From positions 2,964,643-3,028,642 of the forward strand of contig CP054186.1 of the NCBI GenBank assembly GCA_015200025.1: a DNA stretch of 64,000 nt, read 5' to 3'. Below are positions 7,553-14,987 of the stretch, in pieces. This stretch comes from Phycisphaeraceae bacterium. GTDB taxonomy: Bacteria > Planctomycetota > Phycisphaerae > Phycisphaerales > UBA1924. Made by a program: the position numbers and the translations under genes. Position 1 is the first letter of the stretch. The number at the start of each line of letters is the position of its first letter. A model generated the notes under the pieces. It ran no database searches and had not been told where the DNA came from. It saw only the letters and a program-made list of their open reading frames with translations.

Positions 7553-9250
7553 TTACTTCTTGTCGATCCACACCGAGCCCACGGCCCCAGCGAGGGACTT
7601 CGGGTCATCTCCCTGCGGCGCTTCCTCAATCTGCTCGAGGAACACCTTCATGTGCTGGCTCCATTCCTGCCGCTGGTCACCGTACCACTCGCGGGCGTCG
7701 TCGGAGGCGAGCGCTTCGCTGCGGGCAAGAGCCATCAGCATCAGATCGATGCAGGTCTTGCCGATGGGGGAGTCCTGCTCCATCCGCCGGTAGAGGCGGT
7801 CGTAGAACGGGTGGCGGGTGTTGAGCAGCACCACCACGGAACGCCCGACCATCTTGGTCCGGTAGAAGGGTGCGCCCGGCAAGGCCTCGTACTCGATGAC
7901 GACAGGATACTTCGTCAGGCGCTCTTCGAGTTCCGTCATCACCTCCGGCGTCGCGTCGGTGCTGATCCGGCGATCCTCGATGAACTCCTTGACCTCCTGC
8001 TGAACCTCGAACGCGGGCTTGTCCGCCAACTCGTCGATGGGCTTAAGCCGCGGGGCCAACTTTCCGACCGTCTCCTCCGCGCGGGCGGTCTTGGCGGTTG
8101 CGGCGTGGTGGGCCTTCGTGCCCCGCGCGATGATCATGTCCTTCAACGTGTTCACGTTGGCGATGATCGCCGTGCCGAGCCGTTCATAGATCGACGAGCC
8201 GGACGAGATCTTGGCGTGCTGCTTGGTGTGCGTCACACCGAAAACCTCATCCAACTCGGGCTCGAAGCGGATCTCCACCCGGTACCACGCGTCGGTCCAG
8301 TGGCGGGCGTGATACGGGCTCTTGATCAGGTCGATCTCGCGCCGAGAGCGGACGATGCTGTACCCTGACGTGGCGTCGATCTGCCGCCGCTGCCGGTTCT
8401 CCTTGGCCGACTTGCCGTTGCCCATCGAGGTCTGCCACTCCTCGGGGAGGAGCGTCATCACGACCTCAACCGTGGAAGTCTGATCGGGCTTGCCGGGAAT
8501 CGGGACGTCGAACTTGAGGCTGTCCCCGTGCTGGGTGGCAAGCGGATCGCCTTCGAGCCGCGCCTGAGGCATGAGATAGAGCGGATCGACGGGGCCGACC
8601 GCCGTGCCGTTGATCGTCAGGTTGAAGTCCGCGACAAGAAAGTGCCGGAAGATGCGTCCCAGCGCGGGCCGCAACGCGCGGACCAGGGTGTCCTGCTTGC
8701 CGTCGTGGTCCAGGCGATCGCAGTTCTTCCAGACCACGATGGTGCCCGAGGGCGACGTCGCAAGGGACGAGTACGGCGCGGGGATGACCGCCTCGCGGGG
8801 CTGAGGGACCTCGGACATCGATCCGTCCGAAACCTCATTCACATCGATGTACGTCATCAGCGGCTTGCTGCCGCGACGCCAGGTGTAGACCTCGACGCGC
8901 TCACACTGGCTGACGCTTGCGTTGGGCAGACCCATGCCGAACCGCCCGAGACCCGAGCGATCGTCGAACCGGGTGCTGTCGCCGAAGCGGAGCGCCCGGC
9001 GCAACGTCTCGGCATCCATGCCGCGCCCGTTGTCCCCGATGGCCACCTGCACAATGCGGGGCTGCTTGGGACGGCCCGGGCCGTCCGGCTCCTGCTCGAC
9101 CGCGATCATGTCGATCGAAACCTCGGTCGCGCCCGCCTGGATGGAGTTGTCGATCAACTCCGAGAGGGCGCTGTCCGTGCCCTTGTACCCGCTGTCGCGG
9201 GTGGCGCGAATGAAACGATCCTGGCGAACGATGCTGTAATCCGTCTTCAT
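7553..9250 (-). CDS. Prokaryotic MORC-like GHKL ATPase
   Basis: The start is ATG 9250, preceded by AGAAAGGACC. The product is 565 aa. The Bergerat-fold ATPase is complete: N-box ELIDNSIQA (E31, N35), G1 box IGDNGRGMD (D73, G75, G77) and G2 box GRFGMGL (102-108). A transducer-like beta domain follows, with a conserved-looking TSGYSIVRSRREIDL stretch. The C-terminal part is helical and charged. This is the arrangement of bacterial MORC homologues, which are associated with restriction-modification loci and are thought to clamp DNA in an ATP-dependent way. It is the first gene of a leftward operon with the DUF2325-like protein and faces away from the nuclease-methyltransferase/HsdS operon. Inferred: it acts with that system or forms a separate defence with DUF2325. 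Confidence 0.85.
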   Translation of the reverse strand: MKTDYSIVRQDRFIRATRDSGYKGTDSALSELIDNSIQAGATEVSIDMIAVEQEPDGPGRPKQPRIVQVAIGDNGRGMDAETLRRALRFGDSTRFDDRSGLGRFGMGLPNASVSQCERVEVYTWRRGSKPLMTYIDVNEVSDGSMSEVPQPREAVIPAPYSSLATSPSGTIVVWKNCDRLDHDGKQDTLVRALRPALGRIFRHFLVADFNLTINGTAVGPVDPLYLMPQARLEGDPLATQHGDSLKFDVPIPGKPDQTSTVEVVMTLLPEEWQTSMGNGKSAKENRQRRQIDATSGYSIVRSRREIDLIKSPYHARHWTDAWYRVEIRFEPELDEVFGVTHTKQHAKISSGSSIYERLGTAIIANVNTLKDMIIARGTKAHHAATAKTARAEETVGKLAPRLKPIDELADKPAFEVQQEVKEFIEDRRISTDATPEVMTELEERLTKYPVVIEYEALPGAPFYRTKMVGRSVVVLLNTRHPFYDRLYRRMEQDSPIGKTCIDLMLMALARSEALASDDAREWYGDQRQEWSQHMKVFLEQIEEAPQGDDPKSLAGAVGSVWIDKK

Positions 9251-9750
9251 AAACCACGGTCCTTTCTGCCCGCCATATAGACGGGCTTGGAACACGACGC
9301 CAAGCGGAACTTCCGCGATGGCATTCACGGCCAAGGACCAACAGCGACCCTTGGACGAGAAGTCAGGATGTGGCGAGGGTGTGATCGAGTCGAGCAGGAA
9401 GGCTCAAGACCCGTCAGAAACCGCAGAGTGCCGCCCGCTTTCGTCCCGCCATAAAGACGGAACGCGATCAGCCTCGCTGCGAGTATTGTATCCACCGCCG
9501 AGCTCATTTCTATCTCGGCATGGACATTTTGTTGACTTCCGAGTTGTACGGGGGTCAGGGATGGCGGCCCCCGCCGGGTGCGATGGGCGCTCCATGTCGT
9601 CGAGCGCGGAGCCCCTCCCAGCACCCAAACCCGATACGATGGCCTCCTCCGGAGCCCTGCCTGCGCCTGCACCGCACCCTATGACCACGTCCGCGCCGCT
9701 CGTCGCGCCCGGGCAGCCAGCGGCAACCGGACCGGCATCGTGGAGCGTGC
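9251..9750. promoter_or_regulatory. 500-bp divergent intergenic region of the cargo block
   Basis: No gene is supported here; open frames have no ribosome-binding site or family similarity. It must hold promoters for both the GHKL operon and the nuclease-methyltransferase operon, but I cannot place clear -35/-10 boxes. Two matching boxes, CCCGCCATATAGACGG (9269-9284) and CCCGCCATAAAGACGG (9445-9460), lie 176 bp apart. The first is close to the GHKL ribosome-binding site, where a bound protein could block transcription. A GGCCCCCGCCGGG string near 9578 recalls the hairpin at 7501-7532. AT-richer tracts around 9485-9545 are the likeliest promoter area for the rightward operon. Confidence 0.5.
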
Positions 9751-12147
9751 ATGGCGAAGAACTCGGCGAAAACGCAGTCGAAGCAAAAGCAACCGGCACC
9801 GAATGGGCGACGTGCCGCTTCGGCAAAGTCTCTGTCCGGCCCGGCTGCGAAAGCCCCCGCAGCCGCGGCAGCGCCCGTGCAGTTGGCCGTCAAGCGCGAC
9901 GAGGCCAAGGGCCTGATTTGGTCCCATGTCCGCGGCAAGTGGCTCGTTGAGACACCGGAGGAGACCATCCGGCAGACATACCTGCCGATCCTGGTGAATG
10001 AGTACGGCTTCAAAATCGAACAGATCGCTGAGGAGGAGTCCGTGGTTGGCCGCGGGTCCGCCGGCGCACGTGCCGACTTCCTGATCTGGCGCACCATCCA
10101 GGACCGCACCGACGACAAGCCAGCGTTCATCGTCATCGAGTGCAAGTCCGACAACGTGACCATCCGCCAGGAGGACTATTCGCAGGGTGAGAACTACGCC
10201 CGGCGCGAGGGCGCGGCGTTTTTCGTCACCCACAACAGCCGCGAGACCAAGTACTGGCGGGTCCGCACCGACAAGCGCCCGGGCTATCTCGAAGAGATCG
10301 AGAACATCCCGCATGCGGACGCTTCCGATGCCGAGATCGAGAAGCTGCTCAATCGGCTAAAGACCTTCAAGGAAGACGAGTTCGCCGACCTGCTGCACTC
10401 GTGCCACAACGTCATCCGCAACCGCGAGCATCTCGATCCCGCCGCGGCCTTCGACGAGATCGCCAAGGTCTTGTTCATGAAGGTCACCATCGAGCGCCGG
10501 CTCCGCGCCGGTCGCGTTCGCAGCAACCTGTTCACCGCCGACAGCCTCGATGAGGACCGCCGCCGGTTCTCGAATCCCGTCGAGAACCTCTTTGAAGAGA
10601 CCAAGCGTGAGTACGCCGACGACAACATCTTCGACGGCGATGAAAAGATCAACCTAAAGTTCGACACCGTCCGCGAGATCGTCCGGCTCCTCGAGCGGTA
10701 CAACCTCTCCGACACCAGCGAGGACGTGAAGGGCATCGCGTTCGAGCGGTTCCTTGGGCGCACCTTCCGCGGCGAAATCGGCCAGTTCTTCACGCCGCGA
10801 TCAATCGTCGAGTTCATGATCCGCATGGTGGACCCGCAGGAGGGTGAGATCATCTGCGATCCCGCCAGCGGCTCGGGCGGGTTCCTCATCCGCTTCTTCG
10901 AGATCGTGCGGGAGAAGGTCCTCCGCGATGTTGACCGCGAGTACGCCGAGTTCGTCGCGTCGCTCGAAGGGAAGAAGCTCTCGGAGGCCAAGCGCGCCGA
11001 ACTGCTCCGCGAGAAGGACGAACAGCGCCGCGCCGCCATCGACCAGCACTCTGAGGATTCCCGCCTCTGGAAGCTGGCCAACCGCTGCATCTACGGGTGC
11101 GACGCCAACGACCGCATGGCCCGCACCAGCAAGATGAACATGATCATGCACGGCGACGGACACGGCGGCGTGCATCACCACAACGGCTTCATCAACGTCA
11201 ACGGCATCTTCGAGGGCAGGTTCGACATCATCCTGACCAATCCGCCCTTCGGGGCCAACGTCGAGCCCACCGACCGCATCACCGAAGGCGATGTGCGCAC
11301 CACAGACGAGCAGCGCCGGCGCTATTCGCGGGCCTATGGCAAGGCGTACACCGACGCACAGGAGCGCGTACTGAAGGCTCTGGAGGCCAAGGCTCCCATC
11401 GGCTCGCTCTTCGATCTTCCCCACAAGGGCGAGGACAACGAAGCCGAGCGCGCACGGCACAAGCCGGGCAAGATCAAGACGGAGATTCTCTTCATCGAGC
11501 GATGCCTGTCCCTGCTCAAGCCGGGGGGACGACTCGGCATCGTGCTGCCAGAGGGCATCTTCAACAATCCCTCGCTCCAATACGTTCGGGAGTTCTGCGA
11601 GGACCGCGCCCGCATCCTGGCTGTCGTCAGCCTCCCGCAGGAGGCCTTCTTCGCCGCCGGCGCGACGGTGAAGGCGTCGATGCTCTTCGTGCAAAGGTAC
11701 ACCGAGGCCGAGGCGGCAAAGTTCGCCAAGGTGCGCGACGCGGCGATCAAAGAGGTCGAGGCGAAGCACGCACCTGCCATCGCGGCGGAAACGGCACGGC
11801 TCGAAGCCGAGATCGACGCCGCTAAGCAGGCCAAGGACGCCGATCGGCGCAAAACGGCCCAGTCACAACTCAAGCAGTATCTGGCCCGAATGGCAGAGCA
11901 GAAACGGCTCGAGGCGAGGGCGCTGCTCCGCGAGCGTTTCGACTATCCCGTGTTCCTGTACGACGCGAAGCACATCGGCATCTCCGCGACCGGCGAGCCG
12001 GATACCTGCGAGTTGCATCTCGATCCCGTTCTTGGCCTACCCGAAGGGATGCAGGAGCAGACCACGGCGCTCATGCAGTACCGCCTTTTCCGTCGCGACC
12101 CGGATGCTTTTATCGCCGCGATCTCGAAGCGGGAGGTGTCCCGGTGA
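9751..12147 (+). CDS. Restriction-modification fusion: PD-(D/E)XK nuclease plus N6-adenine methyltransferase
   Basis: The ATG at 9751 follows GTGGAG. The 798-aa protein starts with an Ala/Lys-rich tail of about 50 residues. A type I HsdR-like N-terminal nuclease domain comes next, with the catalytic pattern D109...E130-x-K132 (ARADFLIWR...FIVIECKSDN). An HsdM-like helical region follows, then a gamma-class N6-adenine methyltransferase with motif I DPASGSGGF (370-378) and motif IV NPPF (497-500). A separate HsdS-like gene follows with a 4-bp overlap. This two-gene layout, with cutting and methylation in one chain and specificity in another, is that of BcgI-like type IIB/IIG enzymes. No separate HsdR translocase is present. 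Expected activity: sequence-specific cleavage and adenine methylation of DNA. A separate helicase-driven restriction is not supported. Confidence 0.9.
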   Translation: MAKNSAKTQSKQKQPAPNGRRAASAKSLSGPAAKAPAAAAAPVQLAVKRDEAKGLIWSHVRGKWLVETPEETIRQTYLPILVNEYGFKIEQIAEEESVVGRGSAGARADFLIWRTIQDRTDDKPAFIVIECKSDNVTIRQEDYSQGENYARREGAAFFVTHNSRETKYWRVRTDKRPGYLEEIENIPHADASDAEIEKLLNRLKTFKEDEFADLLHSCHNVIRNREHLDPAAAFDEIAKVLFMKVTIERRLRAGRVRSNLFTADSLDEDRRRFSNPVENLFEETKREYADDNIFDGDEKINLKFDTVREIVRLLERYNLSDTSEDVKGIAFERFLGRTFRGEIGQFFTPRSIVEFMIRMVDPQEGEIICDPASGSGGFLIRFFEIVREKVLRDVDREYAEFVASLEGKKLSEAKRAELLREKDEQRRAAIDQHSEDSRLWKLANRCIYGCDANDRMARTSKMNMIMHGDGHGGVHHHNGFINVNGIFEGRFDIILTNPPFGANVEPTDRITEGDVRTTDEQRRRYSRAYGKAYTDAQERVLKALEAKAPIGSLFDLPHKGEDNEAERARHKPGKIKTEILFIERCLSLLKPGGRLGIVLPEGIFNNPSLQYVREFCEDRARILAVVSLPQEAFFAAGATVKASMLFVQRYTEAEAAKFAKVRDAAIKEVEAKHAPAIAAETARLEAEIDAAKQAKDADRRKTAQSQLKQYLARMAEQKRLEARALLRERFDYPVFLYDAKHIGISATGEPDTCELHLDPVLGLPEGMQEQTTALMQYRLFRRDPDAFIAAISKREVSR

Positions 12148-13559
12148 ACGTTGCGACTCAGGCTTACGCGGTGCGATGGCGAGACGCCAATCGCTGGGAT
12201 ATCAAAGCGGCCCGGGCCACGCAGTTTCGCCTGGCCCACCCGCATTTTCGGCCTCTGGCTCACTTCGCGGAGGAAGCGACGGTCACCGTCAACCCCGCGG
12301 CGAAGCCCGATCATGAGTGGCCGGTCTACGGCGTGAACAACTCCACCGGCGTGTTCCTCAGCCACCGTCAGCGCGGAGCCGATTTCAACTCGGCCTACAA
12401 ACGGATCGAGAAGGACTGGTTCTTCCACAATCCGACGCGTGCCAACGTAGGTTCGCTCGGCCGCGTCCCTGATGTGCCCGCTGACGCGATCACGAGCCCG
12501 GAGTACCAGGTCTGGCGCTTGACGGCCCAGCTCATCCCCGCGTTCGTTGAGATCCTGATCCGGACTCGGTACTTCCTCGAACTGATCGACTGCCACCGTG
12601 TGGGCGCGGTCAAAGAACGACTCTTTGTTTCCAATCTGCTGGAGATCCCCGTTCCCGATCTCGCCGAACCACAGCAGCGAGCAATTGTCACTGCGTTCGA
12701 GAAGTCCAAGTCGAAGGCGGCCGCGCTGCGAGCGAAAGCCGACGAACTTGACGCCGCTGTGGAAGCGGACTTCCTGAAGGCACTGGGCCTCACGCCTCCG
12801 GCGGCGAGGACACTCCCGAAGGTGCTTGCAGTTCAGTGGAGTGACGCGGAGCGTTGGTCGGTTCTCTTCCATCAGATCGCTGCGATCGCCGTGGATCTCG
12901 ACTCAGGCAAATACGCTCCCAAACCGCTTGGCGAACTGCTGACGCTCGTCCAATATGGGTCGAGCCAGAAGGCGGATCGTTCTGGCCGAGGAACACCCAT
13001 TATCCGCATGAACAACATCGTGGACGGCGTGTTCGACCTTTGTGATCTAAAGTACGTCCAGTTGTCGAAGGCGGAGACGGAGTCGCTTCTGCTCGAGCGC
13101 AACGACATTCTCATCAACCGGACGAACAGCAAGGAACTTGTCGGGAAGTGTGCCGTGTTCGAGGCGGAGGGTGCGTTTGTGTTTGCCTCGTACCTCATCC
13201 GACTGCGCGCCGATGACGACCGTGCCGACCCCGCTTTCCTTGCCTATGTCATCAACGGCTCCATCGGCCGCGGGCAGATCGACCAGGTGAGCCGCCAGAT
13301 CGGTGGGCAGGCGAACATCAACACTGAGGAGATTCGCGCGCTGCGAATCCCGTGCCCGGACCCCGACGTCCAACGGTCGCTGATGAAGCCAGTTCTTGCT
13401 GCTCGCAAGAGGACCGCCGCCCTTCGCGAGCAGGCCGCGGAGGCGGAGCGAGCCGCATTCGATCTGGCCGAGAGACTGATATTGGGCGACAATCCCGAGG
13501 GCATCGCCAACAGCGGCCGACTCGAAGTGCTCCAATCACGGGAGGAGCGTGGAGCATGA
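12144..13559 (+). CDS. Specificity subunit (HsdS/BcgIB-like)
   Basis: The start is GTG 12144, overlapping the fusion gene stop as GTGA. The 471-aa protein contains two target-recognition halves. Each is followed by a helical spacer: the first around EPQQRAIVTAFEKSKSKAAALRAKADELDAAVEADFL, the second near the C terminus with LREQAAEAERAAFDLAERLIL. The second half carries the typical GTPIIRMNNIVDG, RNDILINRTNS and IGGQANINTEEIRALRIP segments of type I S subunits. It presumably sets the two half-sites recognised by the fusion enzyme. It overlaps the next gene by 4 bp (ATGA), so all three genes form one coupled operon. Confidence 0.9.
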   Translation: MNVATQAYAVRWRDANRWDIKAARATQFRLAHPHFRPLAHFAEEATVTVNPAAKPDHEWPVYGVNNSTGVFLSHRQRGADFNSAYKRIEKDWFFHNPTRANVGSLGRVPDVPADAITSPEYQVWRLTAQLIPAFVEILIRTRYFLELIDCHRVGAVKERLFVSNLLEIPVPDLAEPQQRAIVTAFEKSKSKAAALRAKADELDAAVEADFLKALGLTPPAARTLPKVLAVQWSDAERWSVLFHQIAAIAVDLDSGKYAPKPLGELLTLVQYGSSQKADRSGRGTPIIRMNNIVDGVFDLCDLKYVQLSKAETESLLLERNDILINRTNSKELVGKCAVFEAEGAFVFASYLIRLRADDDRADPAFLAYVINGSIGRGQIDQVSRQIGGQANINTEEIRALRIPCPDPDVQRSLMKPVLAARKRTAALREQAAEAERAAFDLAERLILGDNPEGIANSGRLEVLQSREERGA

Positions 13560-14272
13560 CGGAGGCGGAAGCCCGCTACAGCGCTCTCTATCGCCTCTGG
13601 CAGGTCTATCTGCACATGCGGGCGTGGGGCCGCCCAGAATACGACGACCTTGAATCTGAGGCCCGCGAGCAGTTCACCGAACTCCTGACCACGGGGGCAC
13701 TCTTCTCGTTCGTCGAGGACTGCAAGCGCGATGCGCTGCGTGTGGGAATCAGTGTCCCGGATCGATGGCTTGATGTGCTCTGCATGGGCCGAGTCAGCCC
13801 GGGCCAGGCACTCCCGAAGGCTGATGCTGATCACATCGGGAAGATTCTGGACGAGATGTACCCGATGCTCGTACGGCTCGATCCTGATGCGCAGCCGTCC
13901 GCATCGCCATCAACTGACAGACGCGACGCCGCAACCGGGAGCATGTCCGACGCCGTCCGTAAGGCAGGTGCGTCGCTCGAATGGGTGCGGAACGAGCAAC
14001 CGGACCTGGCTCCCGACGCCGCCAGCGGGGAGCGATACAACAAAGACCAGTACGACTACATCCGCGAGCACGGCGGACCGGCGTATCCGCTGGAAGATGA
14101 TCGGCGCTCGACCGTTCCCTCCTGGGACACGTGGACGCGGTACGTCCGCGAGTACCTTCGGTTGACGGACGGTCGTCGAAACGAGCCCCGCCGAGGCGGG
14201 CCGACCCGGAGCGTGGTTCGGCCCGAGGACATCGCTGATCGGCGGCGTGCCGACCGCGATGATAAAGACTGA
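13556..14272 (+). CDS. Unknown third protein of the restriction-modification operon (238 aa)
   Basis: The ATG at 13556 overlaps the hsdS stop (ATGA), so this gene is translated as part of the restriction-modification operon. The N-terminal half (about 1-105) is helical with several Trp and aromatic residues (YSALYRLWQVYLHMRAWGRPEYDDLE). A polar linker follows (105-130). A C-terminal part then has YNKDQYDYIREHGGPAYPLEDDRRSTVPSWDTW and ends in a highly charged basic/acidic tail. I recognise no domain. It could be an accessory or controller of the enzyme, but it has no obvious HTH. Its strict coupling makes it a candidate functional component. Confidence 0.65.
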   Translation: MTEAEARYSALYRLWQVYLHMRAWGRPEYDDLESEAREQFTELLTTGALFSFVEDCKRDALRVGISVPDRWLDVLCMGRVSPGQALPKADADHIGKILDEMYPMLVRLDPDAQPSASPSTDRRDAATGSMSDAVRKAGASLEWVRNEQPDLAPDAASGERYNKDQYDYIREHGGPAYPLEDDRRSTVPSWDTWTRYVREYLRLTDGRRNEPRRGGPTRSVVRPEDIADRRRADRDDKD

Positions 14273-14305
14273 ACCCCTTGGGTATCGTGTGGGAACGACC
14301 GCAGT

Positions 14306-14359
14306 GTCTACGTCTACGGGAATGCCGATCGTGGCATCATCGGCTGTGATTCTGTAGAC
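14306..14359. repeat. Dispersed inverted repeat, copy B
   Basis: GTCTACGTCTACGGGAAT on the left faces ATTCTGTAGAC on the right. The spacer is itself partly palindromic (GCCGAT...ATCGGC). It lies in the 239-bp gap between the restriction-modification operon and the HTH/replication genes. The gap contains no gene that I can support. It is related to copies A (3975-4051) and C (17003-17065). Confidence 0.75.
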
Positions 14360-14511
14360 ATCGGAAGCGGATCGCCGGTTGGGCCATCTCCGTTCATCGC
14401 GCTCGTCCCGCCACGAAAAGCCTCCTTCGGATTCAGCGCGGATATCCGCGCTCATCCACGCTTCACCAGCCCCATCCGCGCCGGAATCCAAACATCCGTT
14501 CATCTCGGGGT

Positions 14512-14760
14512 ATGGGAACCACGCGATTCACCCGGCCTTGTCCCCCGGCGACACGACGAGCAACATCCGAACCATCGCCACTCATCACGGCGGGCGAGCT
14601 CGCCGTCCTCCTCGGCGTCTCCACGCACACCGTCTGCCATTGGGCTCGCACCGGCCGCATCCCGTGCCTGCGGGTGGGCCAGAAGACACTGCGGTTCGAT
14701 CGCGACGCCGTCCTCGCCGCCATCCGCGATGGCCGCGCCGCGGAAGGTGGTGCGGCTTGA
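14512..14760 (+). CDS. Small HTH protein, excisionase/MerR-like
   Basis: The ATG at 14512 gives an 82-aa product; it is preceded by TCTCGGGGTATGG-type sequence without a strong ribosome-binding site. After a 25-residue polar N terminus there is a helix-turn-helix of the excisionase/MerR fold: LITAGELAVLLGVSTHTVCHWARTG, then a wing RIPCLRVGQKTLRFDRDAVLAAI. Such proteins act as recombination directionality factors or transcription regulators. It stands directly upstream of a second AlpA-type HTH gene and the replication gene, as in many satellites, and could control excision or the replication operon. Confidence 0.8.
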   Translation: MGTTRFTRPCPPATRRATSEPSPLITAGELAVLLGVSTHTVCHWARTGRIPCLRVGQKTLRFDRDAVLAAIRDGRAAEGGAA

Positions 14761-14786
14761 GCAGCACTTCTCACCGAGATGGATCG

Positions 14787-14987
14787 ATGGCAGAGGTGAC
14801 TCTCCTGAGCGTCCGGCAGGTTGCCGACCTGCTCGGCGTGCATCCCCGCAGCGTCTGGCGCTTGGCTCAGACGGGCGACATCCCCGCGCCGATCCGACTG
14901 AGCGAGCGGGTCATCCGTTGGCGGCTGACTGACCTCCGCGATCGCCTCGAGGAAATGGCCGCAGGCGCGAAGGGGGTGGGCCGATGA
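14787..14987 (+). CDS. AlpA/excisionase-family HTH protein
   Basis: The ATG at 14787 gives a 66-aa protein made up almost entirely of an HTH. The pattern is LLSVRQVADLLGVHPRSVWRLAQTGDIPAPIRLSERVIRWRLTDLRDRLEE, typical of the AlpA/phage-transcriptional-activator family. Its stop overlaps the ATG of the replication gene (ATGA). AlpA-type proteins in satellites activate the integrase or replication genes or serve as excisionase; here coupling to the primase-helicase gene fits such a role. A second HTH gene of similar fold lies just upstream, so one may be a regulator and the other an excisionase. Confidence 0.85.
   Translation: MAEVTLLSVRQVADLLGVHPRSVWRLAQTGDIPAPIRLSERVIRWRLTDLRDRLEEMAAGAKGVGR

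Noticed and set aside
9751..14272. Complete type I restriction system
   Set aside because: There is no HsdR helicase-translocase; the nuclease domain is fused to HsdM, so a BcgI-like type IIB/IIG enzyme fits better.
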